Below, piece by piece: positions 36,658 through 44,831 of a DNA stretch of 64,000 nt; within the stretch, counting starts at the first letter, position 1; every line of letters starts with the position of its first letter. Both the position numbers and the translations under genes were made by a program. The stretch is from positions 124,001-188,000 of the forward strand of contig NZ_JAFBED010000004.1 of assembly GCF_016908565.1 (NCBI RefSeq). The letters run 5' to 3'. The notes under the pieces were generated by a model, which saw nothing but the letters and a program-made list of their open reading frames with translations, searched no databases and had not been told where the DNA came from. The stretch is from Sutcliffiella tianshenii. Its GTDB lineage: Bacteria; Bacillota; Bacilli; Bacillales; Bacillaceae_I.

Positions 36658-37446
36658 ATGTTTTTTGGACCAAACCGACCGATGCCACCCAATAATGCTT
36701 CACCATTTCAGTTCGGGGGTGGCATGCAGCCCTTTGGACAGATGCAACCACCAAACATGTCAAATATGCCTAATCCGATGATGATGAGAAACCAGTCTCC
36801 ATTTATGGGGGGGATGGGGGGAGCATCGAGAGGACCATTATTTGGAGGTAATTTCGGTGGACCTGGTATTAGCGGCCTTGGATTTGGAGGACCTGGTTTT
36901 GGTGGCTCCGGTTTTGGTGGCTCTGGTTTTGGAGCACCGGGATTTGGAGGTGCGAACATTGGCGGTTCCAGTGGCGGCGGTGGCTTACTGGCCAAACTTT
37001 TTGGCAGGGGTGGAGCAAGGAGCATCGGCGGAATGGGCGGACTCGGCCAGCTGGCTAATGCCGGTGGCGGCTTAGGACAATTGGCAAACAGCGGCGGCGT
37101 ACTGCAGCAGATTGCTAACCCAGGGAATCTCACCGGGATGTTGACGAATGTTCAAAAAGCTCTTAAAATGGCTGAATCCGTAATGCCGATGGTTCAGCAA
37201 TATGGGCCTCTAGTACGAAATGTGCCTGCCATGATAAAGTTATACAGCGAATTGAAAAATGTCGATGTAGATGATGAGGATGAATCAGCATCATCTGAAT
37301 CATCCGATGTAAGCACAGAGTCTGAAAGCAAAAAGAGCGCTTCTGCCTCTGCAAAACCACGCAAAAAGAAAAAAACCGAATCAGATGTTAAGGAAGTAAA
37401 AGAAGCAAAAACCAAGGGAGCACCCGGACCAAAGCTATATGTATAG
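36658..37446 (+). CDS. yqfQ: YqfQ/VrrA-like glycine-rich protein
   Basis: A 262-residue protein starting MFFGPNRPMPPNN, the family signature. The first 140 residues are rich in Gly, Pro, Met and Phe with GFGGPGFGGSGFG repeats; residues 150-200 form a helical region (LTNVQKALKMAESVMPMVQQ); the tail is Ser/Glu then Lys-rich, ending in GAPGPKLYV. In B. anthracis the homologous vrrA locus is a known VNTR. It is thought to be a spore-related protein. ATG 36658 follows AAAGGAGG; the upstream frame has no ribosome site. Confidence 0.85.
   Translation: MFFGPNRPMPPNNASPFQFGGGMQPFGQMQPPNMSNMPNPMMMRNQSPFMGGMGGASRGPLFGGNFGGPGISGLGFGGPGFGGSGFGGSGFGAPGFGGANIGGSSGGGGLLAKLFGRGGARSIGGMGGLGQLANAGGGLGQLANSGGVLQQIANPGNLTGMLTNVQKALKMAESVMPMVQQYGPLVRNVPAMIKLYSELKNVDVDDEDESASSESSDVSTESESKKSASASAKPRKKKKTESDVKEVKEAKTKGAPGPKLYV
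36880..36954 (+). repeat. 15-bp tandem repeat inside yqfQ
   Basis: Five consecutive 15-bp units of the type GGTTTTGGTGGCTCC encode GFGG(P/S/A)-type pentapeptides. Two adjacent units (36895 and 36910) differ only in the last base, showing recent duplication. This corresponds to the vrrA VNTR region in related species. Confidence 0.85.
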
Positions 37447-37465
37447 AGCTGCCCTTATCTTCCTT

Positions 37466-37495
37466 TTGTACTATCCCTCCCATTTATATTATAAT
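37466..37495 (+). promoter_or_regulatory. SigA-type promoter upstream of ispH
   Basis: TTGTAC and TATAAT are 18 bases apart, 75 bases before the ispH start. A GAGAGTG/CACTCTC hairpin (37511-37538) lies between promoter and gene and may be a leader structure. Confidence 0.55.
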
Positions 37496-37569
37496 AAGAG
37501 AATAGTAGCGAGAGAGTGTGTATCGGATATCACTCTCTTTGTTCATTTATAAGGAGGGTAACATAGTAT

Positions 37570-38520
37570 ATGGAGATTATTAAGATTGCCCCACGTGGCT
37601 ATTGCTACGGCGTTGTGGATGCTATGGTTATTGCAAGAAATGCAGCTTTAGACAAAACGTTACCACGCCCAATCTACATTCTTGGTATGATTGTTCATAA
37701 TAAACATGTTACAGATGCATTTGAAGAAGAAGGTATCATTACGCTTGACGGTGCGAACCGAAAAGAGATCCTGGACAAGATCGATCACGGAACCGTCATT
37801 TTCACCGCTCACGGCGTATCACCGGAAGTCAAGATCCTCGCACGTGAAAAAGGCCTGACAACCATCGATGCGACATGTCCCGATGTAACCCGGACGCATG
37901 ACCTTATCCGCGCGAAGGAAGCGGAAGGCTATGATGTCATCTACATCGGTAAAAAAGGTCATCCAGAGCCGGAAGGTGCAGTCGGGGTTGCTCCTGGAAT
38001 CGTACATCTTGTTGAAAACGAAGCAGATGTAGCAGGGCTCGACATTGAAAATGAAAAGATCATCGTTACGAACCAGACTACAATGAGCCAATGGGACGTT
38101 GCTGACATCATGATAAAGGTGCAGGAGAAATATCCGCATGTAGAGCAGCATAAAGAGATCTGCCTTGCTACCCAGGTCAGACAGGAAGCTGTTGCCGAGC
38201 AGGCTGGGGAAGCGGACGTAACGATTGTGGTCGGTGACCCAAAAAGCAACAACTCCAACCGCCTTGCACAGGTATCCCACGAGATTGCAGGTACACCTGC
38301 CTATCGTATTTCCGATATCAGTGAATTGAAGGTCGAGTGGCTGATGGATGCGAAAAAAGTCGCAGTGACTGCCGGGGCGTCCACTCCAACACCAATCACG
38401 AAAGAAGTCATCGCGTTTATCGAGAACTTCGATCCGACGAACGAAGCAACCTGGAATACGACGAAAAATGTTCCTTTGCAGAAGATACTGCCAAAGGTGA
38501 AAAAAGCGAAGACGGTTTAA
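37570..38520 (+). CDS. ispH: IspH (LytB), HMBPP reductase
   Basis: A 316-residue 4Fe-4S enzyme making isopentenyl and dimethylallyl diphosphate, the last step of the MEP pathway started by ispG at 26.5 kb. The three cluster Cys are in RGYCYGV (C12), DATCPDV and [10 protein letters not shown]; substrate motifs [24 protein letters not shown] and SNNSNRL are present. AAGGAGGG precedes the ATG at a slightly long distance of 11 bases. Confidence 0.96.
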   Translation: MEIIKIAPRGYCYGVVDAMVIARNAALDKTLPRPIYILGMIVHNKHVTDAFEEEGIITLDGANRKEILDKIDHGTVIFTAHGVSPEVKILAREKGLTTIDATCPDVTRTHDLIRAKEAEGYDVIYIGKKGHPEPEGAVGVAPGIVHLVENEADVAGLDIENEKIIVTNQTTMSQWDVADIMIKVQEKYPHVEQHKEICLATQVRQEAVAEQAGEADVTIVVGDPKSNNSNRLAQVSHEIAGTPAYRISDISELKVEWLMDAKKVAVTAGASTPTPITKEVIAFIENFDPTNEATWNTTKNVPLQKILPKVKKAKTV

Positions 38521-38527
38521 AAAAGAT

Positions 38528-38559
38528 TGCCGCCGGGATTGGGTTCCGGTGGCTTTTTT
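38528..38559 (+). terminator. Terminator of ispH
   Basis: GCCGCCGG and CCGGTGGC pair (one wobble) around an eight-base loop and are followed by TTTTTTG. Confidence 0.8.
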
Positions 38560-38638
38560 GTTTGGATTCTGATCCTGTGCGGGTGAACTAGGTAAGCTAT
38601 CGACATGGTGAGGGTATCTCCCCCGGGCCAGCCTGTTT

Positions 38639-39062
38639 GATTCCCTCTCTTCTTCTTTTTTGACTGGGGGAAGGTATCATTTCGGTGTTTTGATTCCCTC
38701 GCTCCTTCTTTTTTGGTTGGGTGAAGGTATCATTCCGGGGTTTTGATTCCCTCTCTCCTTCTTTTTTGACTGGGGGAAGGTATCATTCCGATGTTTTGAT
38801 TCCCTCTCTCCTTCTTTTTCGGCTGGGGGAAGGTATCATTCCGGGGTTTTGATTCCCTCTCTCCTCCAATTCCGACTGGGCAAAGGTATCATCCGGCACA
38901 TTTGATTCCCTCCCTCCTCCATTTCCGACTGGGTGAAGGTATTATCCGGCACTTTTGATTCCCTCTCTCCTCCAATTCCGACTGAGCAAAGGTATCATTC
39001 CGACCTTTTGATTCCCTCGCTCCTCCAATTCCAATTAGACGAAGGTATCATTCCTGGACCCC
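38639..39062. repeat. Minisatellite: eight tandem 53-bp units
   Basis: The motif GATTCCCTC begins at 38639, 38692, 38745, 38798, 38851, 38904, 38957 and 39010, an exact 53-bp period. Each unit then has a pyrimidine-rich stretch, GACTGGG, GAAGGTATCATTCCGG and TTTT. A degenerate partial unit precedes the first. Left units carry CTTCTTTTTT and right units CTCCAATTCCG, so two subtypes are grouped. It fills most of the 618-base gap between ispH and the nif3-like gene. Units adjoin without spacers, and no coding potential is convincing. Confidence 0.9.
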
Positions 39063-39088
39063 ACACCTCTTACCACCAACCACCCATA

Positions 39089-39124
39089 CAAAAAAGCAGT
39101 CCGACACCACATGTGCCAGACTGC
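39089..39124 (-). terminator. Terminator of the nif3-like gene
   Basis: GCAGTCTGGCACA and TGTGGTGTCGGACTGC pair imperfectly on the minus strand and are followed by six T. Confidence 0.75.
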
Positions 39125-39138
39125 CCCTTAAATACCAA

Positions 39139-40263
39139 TCACATAAACGTAAAAGGATCTGTATTCGATTCTGAAACCACTACTTCGAGGTCCCACTTCC
39201 CATCAGAAGCGGCAGCCACAAGCTTATCTGCTGTCCCTTTTTTCATGATCTTTTCTGCATAGTGACCAGGGTCCACTACATTCAACCCGATTGCCATCGC
39301 ATCATGTGCGGTGTGGAAATAAAGGTCACCTGTCACATATACATCAGCGCCAGCGAATTTGGCATGGTTGATATATTTATTCCCATCGCCACCAACTACA
39401 GCAACTTTCTTTACGATATCGTCGACATTGCCAACTACCCGGACATTTTTCACATCAAGCGTCTGCTTCACATGCTCGGCAAATTGAGACAGAGTCATCG
39501 TCTCAGCAAGCTTCCCTACCCTACCCAAGCCAAGTGTTTCCCCTTCGTTCTTCAGGGCGAAGATATCGTAGGCCACCTCTTCATAAGGATGAGCTTTTAT
39601 CATCGCATTCAACACTTTTTTCTCCACGGATACCGGATAGATGGTTTCCACTTTCACTTCCTCGACCTTTTCAAGCCTTCCCTGCTTTCCGATAAAAGGA
39701 TCTGTTCCTTCCATCGGTAGGAAACGGCCTTCGCCTAACGAGCTGAATGAGCAGTGGCTATAATTGCCGATATGACCTGCTCCTGCTTCCCCCAATGCTG
39801 TACGCACTTCCTCTGCATGAGAATCCGGCACAAAAACACTCAGCTTCCGCAGCTCCTCTGTCATGGTCGGTACAAGTACCTTTGTATCGACCAAGTCAAG
39901 CGCTTCTGCGAGCATGTCGTTCACCCCGCCGACGGCTATATCCAGATTTGTATGTGCCACATACACACTGATATCATGCTTGATGCATTTTGTGACTATG
40001 CGACCTGCTGCATTAGCATCGGTTACATGAGGCAACGAACGGAAAATTGGCGGATGGTGCGCGATGATCAGATCTATTTCCTTTTCAATCGCTTCATCGA
40101 CTACGTTGTCCAAAACATCCAAAGTGACCATCACTTTTTTCACCGGTTTATTCAATGTTCCGATCTGCAATCCGATCTTATCGCCTTCCATTGCGTAGCG
40201 CTTAGGTGAAAAACGCTCAAACCATTGAATGATTTCATGGCCGTTAGCTGTTTTCAATGCCAA
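39139..40263 (-). CDS. yqfO: Nif3-like dinuclear metal-centre protein (YqfO type)
   Basis: A 374-residue member of the Nif3/DUF34 family with a PII-like insert (about residues 125-230, LSVFVPDSHAEEVRTAL) between the two Nif3 halves. Metal ligands are suggested by LIIAHHPPIF, HTNLD and the C-terminal GDLYFHTAHDAMA. Members are linked to GTP cyclohydrolase-related functions, but the exact role is unsettled. It overlaps the trmK end by 20 bases, as in other Bacillaceae. Confidence 0.88.
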   Translation of the reverse strand: MALKTANGHEIIQWFERFSPKRYAMEGDKIGLQIGTLNKPVKKVMVTLDVLDNVVDEAIEKEIDLIIAHHPPIFRSLPHVTDANAAGRIVTKCIKHDISVYVAHTNLDIAVGGVNDMLAEALDLVDTKVLVPTMTEELRKLSVFVPDSHAEEVRTALGEAGAGHIGNYSHCSFSSLGEGRFLPMEGTDPFIGKQGRLEKVEEVKVETIYPVSVEKKVLNAMIKAHPYEEVAYDIFALKNEGETLGLGRVGKLAETMTLSQFAEHVKQTLDVKNVRVVGNVDDIVKKVAVVGGDGNKYINHAKFAGADVYVTGDLYFHTAHDAMAIGLNVVDPGHYAEKIMKKGTADKLVAAASDGKWDLEVVVSESNTDPFTFM

Positions 40264-40963
40264 GTTCCTCCTCTACCAGCTTGATCTTCGCTTTCAATTC
40301 GGCTTTCTTCATTTCATTTGCTTCTGTTACAGGAGCTTCTTCAAGCTGACCTACGATCTTCATCCAATGCGCTCTTTCATTTGTCCACTTTTGAATAAAA
40401 ATATCATTCTTCTCCTGACTAAGAAATGGTCCCATTAATAATCCCGCTTCTTTATTATTCAAGTATGGCTTAAAGCTATCGCCACGGTCGGCAACCAAAA
40501 TTTCATAGATACGGCCTTCATCATCCAAGATCTGTTCCGCAGTGAGCTCCCAACCATTGGACAGTAGCCATTCCCTTACCTTCTTTGCGCCGATATTGGG
40601 CTGGAGGATCAACCTTTGCACGCCTGCAAGCTTATCCTTCCCTTTTTCAAGAATGGTCTGGATAAGCGTTCCGCCCATCCCTGCAATCGTGATGCATGTC
40701 ACTTCGTTCGGGGAGATGACCTCAAGCCCATCCCCTTTTCGCACATCAATCACATGGGAAAGGTCCGTTCTTCTTACCTGGTCCAATGCCGATTGATAAG
40801 GACCTTCCACCACTTCCCCTGCAATCGCCCGCTCGATCATGCCTTGCAAATAGGCATAACACGGCAAGTAGGCATGGTCAGATCCGATGTCTGCCAATAC
40901 GCTGTTTTTCGGGATAAAAGAAGTGACAGCTTCTAGCCGCTTTGATAGTTTTAATTCATTCAT
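40244..40963 (-). CDS. trmK: TrmK, tRNA (adenine22-N1)-methyltransferase
   Basis: A 239-residue Rossmann-fold methyltransferase that makes m1A22 in tRNA. The SAM-binding loop is LADIGSDHAYLP, followed by the catalytic-region TIAGMGGTLI. The C-terminal part (residues 165-239) is a coiled coil of Glu and Lys. In B. subtilis yqfN (trmK) has the same position upstream of yqfO. Confidence 0.92.
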   Translation of the reverse strand: MNELKLSKRLEAVTSFIPKNSVLADIGSDHAYLPCYAYLQGMIERAIAGEVVEGPYQSALDQVRRTDLSHVIDVRKGDGLEVISPNEVTCITIAGMGGTLIQTILEKGKDKLAGVQRLILQPNIGAKKVREWLLSNGWELTAEQILDDEGRIYEILVADRGDSFKPYLNNKEAGLLMGPFLSQEKNDIFIQKWTNERAHWMKIVGQLEEAPVTEANEMKKAELKAKIKLVEEELGIENS

Positions 40964-41012
40964 CTAAGATCACCACAATTATTATGTATTTTGTTTCGCA
41001 TGCATTAAGTAT

Positions 41013-41041
41013 AAAAAAAAATCCTTCACAAATGCAAAGGA
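41013..41041 (-). terminator. Terminator of cccA
   Basis: TCCTTTGCATTTGTGAAGGA forms a short stem-loop followed by nine T on the minus strand. Confidence 0.65.
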
Positions 41042-41077
41042 CCTTTTATATGAAAACATGTTGTAAAGAATGAGGGA

Positions 41078-41476
41078 TTAATGGCCTCCGCCGTCTTCTT
41101 TCTTTTCGCCTTCTGCGCCTTCTTTACCGTAGTTAGCCAACCATTCGGATAATACTTCAGCTTCCTGCGCGTTAGCTTGGCCAGCTGGCATCGCGCCTTG
41201 ACCATTGATGATGATATTCTTGATTTCTTCTTGATTTAATCTTTCGCCTACATCAACAAGAGCCGGTGCTCCCGCTCCACCTGCAAGGTCATTACCATGA
41301 CAGCCAATACAAGACTTGGATGCATAGATTTCCTCAGCAGACATGTCCGCTGTCGCTCCATCTTCACCGTTAGCAATTTTCTCGGCTTGATCTAAACCAA
41401 TAAAAGAGAATAAGAACATCAATCCCAGTCCTAAAACTGCAATGAATGCAAAAGGAATTAGTGGATTACGATTCAT
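41078..41476 (-). CDS. cccA: CccA, membrane-anchored cytochrome c-550
   Basis: A 132-residue c-type cytochrome: N-terminal TM anchor (about residues 4-26), short linker, then a heme domain with Cys-Ile-Gly-Cys-His and a Met ligand in GAMPAGQ. The tail is rich in Glu, Lys and Gly. It carries electrons outside the membrane toward the caa3 oxidase or related partners. ATG 41476 has AGGAGG ten bases upstream; TTG at 41485 is too near that site. The position next to sigA matches B. subtilis. Confidence 0.92.
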   Translation of the reverse strand: MNRNPLIPFAFIAVLGLGLMFLFSFIGLDQAEKIANGEDGATADMSAEEIYASKSCIGCHGNDLAGGAGAPALVDVGERLNQEEIKNIIINGQGAMPAGQANAQEAEVLSEWLANYGKEGAEGEKKEDGGGH

Positions 41477-41606
41477 AATTTTCAAACCTCCTTATGTACA
41501 TGTACGAATGTCGAAACTTATACAAGCACTATCTATTTTACTTTATATTTTACTATAGGAAAAGACCAAAATGCCAACTTCTGTTTTAAATTCACAGTTT
41601 AGACAA

Positions 41607-41631
41607 AAACCTTCATCCACGATGAAGGTTT
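41607..41631 (-). terminator. Terminator downstream of the acyl-CoA dehydrogenase
   Basis: AAACCTTCATC and GATGAAGGTTT form an 11-bp stem with a three-base loop, followed on the minus strand by TTGTC. It lies 80 bases after the stop. Confidence 0.65.
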
Positions 41632-41711
41632 CAGTCTGTTGGCAATATATTTAGTTTTCTCTAAAGCTTCTTCTATATTCTATCTTTTTAAAAAGTTTTT
41701 CACAAAAATAA

Positions 41712-42854
41712 TCAGCAGCCTAAATGTCTGGCAATGACCATTCTTTGGACTTCAGAAGTCCCTTCGCCGATCTCAAGGAGCTTGCCGTCCCTCATGAATC
41801 TCTCGACATGATATTCTTTCATGTATCCATACCCGCCGTGCAGCTGGACTGCCTGATCTGCAATCTCCATGCAGACTTCTGACGCATACAGCTTACACAT
41901 GGACGCTTCTTTTGAAAACGGTCTTCCTTGATCTTTCAGCCATGCAGCTTTATAAACCATCGTTCTTGCAAGCTCGAGTTTCATTGCCATGTCGGCCAGC
42001 TTGAATTGGTTTACTTGGAAGCTTGATAAAGATCTGCCGAATTGTTTACGTTCTTTGGAATAAGCGAGCGCTCGCTCAAAAGCTGCCTGAGCTATTCCCA
42101 AAGCCATTGCACCAATCCCGATGCGTCCGCCATCGAGCGTGATCAGGAACTGTCTGAAGCCCTCTCCGCGTTTCCCAAGAAGGTTCTCTTGCGGTACACG
42201 TACGTCTTCAAGCACTAATTCAGTCGTATTGGAAGCGTTTAGCCCCATTTTTTCATAGTTATCGATAACCTGGAAGCCCGGTGCATCCGTCGGGACAATC
42301 ACAGCTGATATTTCTTTTTCATTTCCATTTCTGCCTGTAATGGCAGTCAGCGCCAAATGCTTAGCATAGGATGCATTCGTTATGAAGCATTTATTTCCAT
42401 TGATGATATAGTCATTTCCATCTTCCACTGCCGTCGTCTGTGTCCCTCCGGCATCAGAGCCCGCGTTCGGTTCTGTCAACCCGAATGCCCCCAAGGATTC
42501 ACCCTTACAGATAGGAACGAGGTATTGGCGTTTCTGTTCTTCCGTACCAAAAAGGTTGATCGGCGCCCCTCCCAATGAAACATGGGCGGAATAGGTAATC
42601 CCGGTGGATCCGCACGCACGACTTAGTTCTTCTACTACAATCGCAAAGCTTACTGTATCAGCTCCCGCTCCCTCGTATTCTTCAGGAAAAGGCAGACCCA
42701 TCATTCCCAAATCAGACAACTGACGGAAAACTTCAACCGGAAACTTTTTGTCACGATCCCTTTGAAGCGCCCCTGGTGCCACCACTTCATCAGAAAACTC
42801 CCTAATGGTCTTTCTTATCATTGCCTGTTCAGATGTTAAATCGAAATTCATCAT
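41712..42854 (-). CDS. Acyl-CoA dehydrogenase
   Basis: A flavoprotein of about 380 residues that introduces the alpha-beta double bond in acyl-CoA. Signatures are GAFGLTEPNAGSDAGG (FAD/substrate site), KCFITNASYA, GRIGIGAMALGIAQ, the catalytic Glu in HGGYGYMKEY, and EIGEGTSEVQRMVIARHL at the end. It is closest to short- or branched-chain types; the exact chain length cannot be read. The start is one of two adjacent ATGs (42854 or 42851) after AAGGGGGG; the longer frame to 42905 lacks a ribosome site. Not part of the B. subtilis order here. Confidence 0.92.
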   Translation of the reverse strand: MMNFDLTSEQAMIRKTIREFSDEVVAPGALQRDRDKKFPVEVFRQLSDLGMMGLPFPEEYEGAGADTVSFAIVVEELSRACGSTGITYSAHVSLGGAPINLFGTEEQKRQYLVPICKGESLGAFGLTEPNAGSDAGGTQTTAVEDGNDYIINGNKCFITNASYAKHLALTAITGRNGNEKEISAVIVPTDAPGFQVIDNYEKMGLNASNTTELVLEDVRVPQENLLGKRGEGFRQFLITLDGGRIGIGAMALGIAQAAFERALAYSKERKQFGRSLSSFQVNQFKLADMAMKLELARTMVYKAAWLKDQGRPFSKEASMCKLYASEVCMEIADQAVQLHGGYGYMKEYHVERFMRDGKLLEIGEGTSEVQRMVIARHLGC

Positions 42855-43017
42855 TTTCCCCCCTTGATGTTTAGCAAAAACCTTTTCCCGTGAAATTCCT
42901 ATCAAAAGGAAAAGTAAATCCCATCTGCATTTTTCATATTGAATACGCTTTCAAATGTATTATAATAGAAAGGAGGGAATATTCTCAACTTTTTAAAATA
43001 ACAAAATTATAAGTAAA

Positions 43018-43560
43018 TTACTTTAATATAATAACTCCAGCAATCAGAATAACAGTGATTATGGCAGCTGCATTCATGTAGTACCATTTCTTCAGGACCC
43101 CCATCACAAACCATCCGATAGCCTGAACGCCTACTGCAGCCAGCATCCTTGTGGAATCATAGCCTGTCGCTTCCACAAGTTTCAATGATAGGAGAAGTAC
43201 CAGCAGGGCGATTGTAATGACTGGTATATGTATAAAGAAATGTTCTTTTCGAAAAACATAATATCCCAATAACGATAGCAGAATAAAAAATATTATCGGG
43301 AGCATTTGCAAATCAATTGACAATTCAGTAAAATAAATGACAAGAAATGTTATTGGAACGAACATCGGAATAAGGATTGCAAGAAACAAGTGTAAAAGAT
43401 TCTTTTTTGGAGCCTTTTCCCGTTTATTGCTCCCTTCTCCCTCGGTATACAGCGCTAGCAGATAGTCACAATAGTGTTCCGGAAGCATGCGGCTTTCCTT
43501 CCAATACTTTATCTCGCGAATGATAGTATCTTTTCTTTGTCTATCCAAAGTATTTAACAC
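43018..43560 (-). CDS. Hypothetical membrane protein (180 aa)
   Basis: A 180-residue protein with a charged N-terminal helix (REIKYWKESRMLPEHYCDYLLALY) and five hydrophobic segments in the remainder. The N-terminal pattern with a spacer rich in Lys/Glu (GSNKREKAPKKN) resembles uncharacterised Bacillaceae membrane proteins. No function can be given. It sits between sigA and the acyl-CoA dehydrogenase with its own likely promoter region (43561-43661). Confidence 0.7.
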   Translation of the reverse strand: MLNTLDRQRKDTIIREIKYWKESRMLPEHYCDYLLALYTEGEGSNKREKAPKKNLLHLFLAILIPMFVPITFLVIYFTELSIDLQMLPIIFFILLSLLGYYVFRKEHFFIHIPVITIALLVLLLSLKLVEATGYDSTRMLAAVGVQAIGWFVMGVLKKWYYMNAAAIITVILIAGVIILK

Positions 43561-43661
43561 TCCTCTTGCAGGTGCAGATAACTGAAAATTAAAAATAAAT
43601 AAAAGAAAAAAAAGAAATAGTCCACCTTAATATAAAAGCGAACTATTTCGGAATATAGATT

Positions 43662-44789
43662 CTATTCGAGGAAATCCTTTAGGCGTTTGCTGCGGCTTGG
43701 ATGTCTCAGCTTCCTAAGTGCCTTCGCTTCAATTTGTCGGATACGCTCTCTTGTCACACCGAATACTTTCCCTACTTCTTCAAGTGTGCGAGTACGTCCG
43801 TCATCAAGACCGAAGCGCAGTCTCAGTACATTTTCTTCACGATCAGTCAAGGTGTCCAATACATCTTCAAGCTGTTCTTTCAGCAATTCATAGGCAGCAT
43901 GATCGGATGGAGATGTAGCGTCCTGGTCCTCGATGAAATCGCCAAGATGCGAGTCATCCTCTTCACCAATCGGAGTTTCCAATGAAACAGGCTCTTGTGC
44001 AATTTTCAATATTTCACGCACTTTATCCGGCGTAAGATCCATATCTTCCGCAATTTCTTCTGGACTTGGTTCACGTCCAAGATCCTGAAGCAGCTGTCTT
44101 TGGACACGGATCAATTTGTTGATGGTTTCCACCATGTGTACAGGAATACGGATGGTTCTCGCCTGATCTGCTATGGCACGGGTGATTGCTTGACGGATCC
44201 ACCATGTGGCATATGTAGAAAACTTGAAACCTTTTCTGTAATCAAACTTTTCTACCGCTTTAATCAGACCCATATTACCTTCCTGGATCAAATCAAGGAA
44301 CAGCATTCCGCGTCCGACATAACGCTTTGCTATACTTACCACAAGGCGCAGGTTCGCTTCGGCAAGGCGACGTTTTGCTTCTTCGTCCCCTTCTTCGATG
44401 CGGTTTGCCAGGCTGATTTCTTCTTCAGCAGACAACAGGTCCACACGTCCGATTTCTTTTAAGTACATGCGCACAGGATCATTGATTTTAACACCCGGTG
44501 GTACAGTAAGGTCGTTAAGGTCGAATTCCTCTTCCTTTGCAAGCTGTTGAGTGTTTGGGTCATCATCTGATTCAGCTTCACCGATTATTTCGACACCTTG
44601 TTCACCAAGGAACTCATAGTACTCATCCATCTGGTCGGATTCCATTTCGAAGCCGGACATTTTTTCTGCTATCTCTTCATAAGTCAGGACTCCACGTTTC
44701 TTCCCAACCTCTGTTAGTTGCTCTTTTACTTGATCGATGGTCAATTCTGTTTCCATCTCTTTTGATTGCGCTGATTTTTCAGCCATCAA
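43662..44789 (-). CDS. sigA: SigA, primary RNA polymerase sigma factor
   Basis: A 375-residue housekeeping sigma-70 factor. Region 1.2 begins near residue 95 ([24 protein letters not shown]), region 2 contains [19 protein letters not shown] and the -10 recognition helix [16 protein letters not shown], region 3 [11 protein letters not shown], and region 4 the -35 recognition helix [20 protein letters not shown]. Last gene of the yaiI-dnaG-sigA macromolecular synthesis operon. Confidence 0.97.
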   Translation of the reverse strand: MMAEKSAQSKEMETELTIDQVKEQLTEVGKKRGVLTYEEIAEKMSGFEMESDQMDEYYEFLGEQGVEIIGEAESDDDPNTQQLAKEEEFDLNDLTVPPGVKINDPVRMYLKEIGRVDLLSAEEEISLANRIEEGDEEAKRRLAEANLRLVVSIAKRYVGRGMLFLDLIQEGNMGLIKAVEKFDYRKGFKFSTYATWWIRQAITRAIADQARTIRIPVHMVETINKLIRVQRQLLQDLGREPSPEEIAEDMDLTPDKVREILKIAQEPVSLETPIGEEDDSHLGDFIEDQDATSPSDHAAYELLKEQLEDVLDTLTDREENVLRLRFGLDDGRTRTLEEVGKVFGVTRERIRQIEAKALRKLRHPSRSKRLKDFLE

Positions 44790-44831
44790 CAGTCCCCTCC
44801 TTCCAACATTGAACGCGATAAAGAGGCATAT

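Noticed and set aside
36708-37133. Minus-strand proline-rich 141-residue frame
   Set aside because: It is the antisense of the glycine-rich yqfQ repeats; the composition follows from GGN codons read backwards.
38639-39062. CRISPR array
   Set aside because: The 53-bp units abut directly and vary gradually; there are no unique spacers and no cas genes.
38933-39262. Plus-strand 109-residue frame across the minisatellite
   Set aside because: It merely reads through repeat units and into the antisense of the nif3-like gene; 53 is not a multiple of three, so units are read in changing frames.
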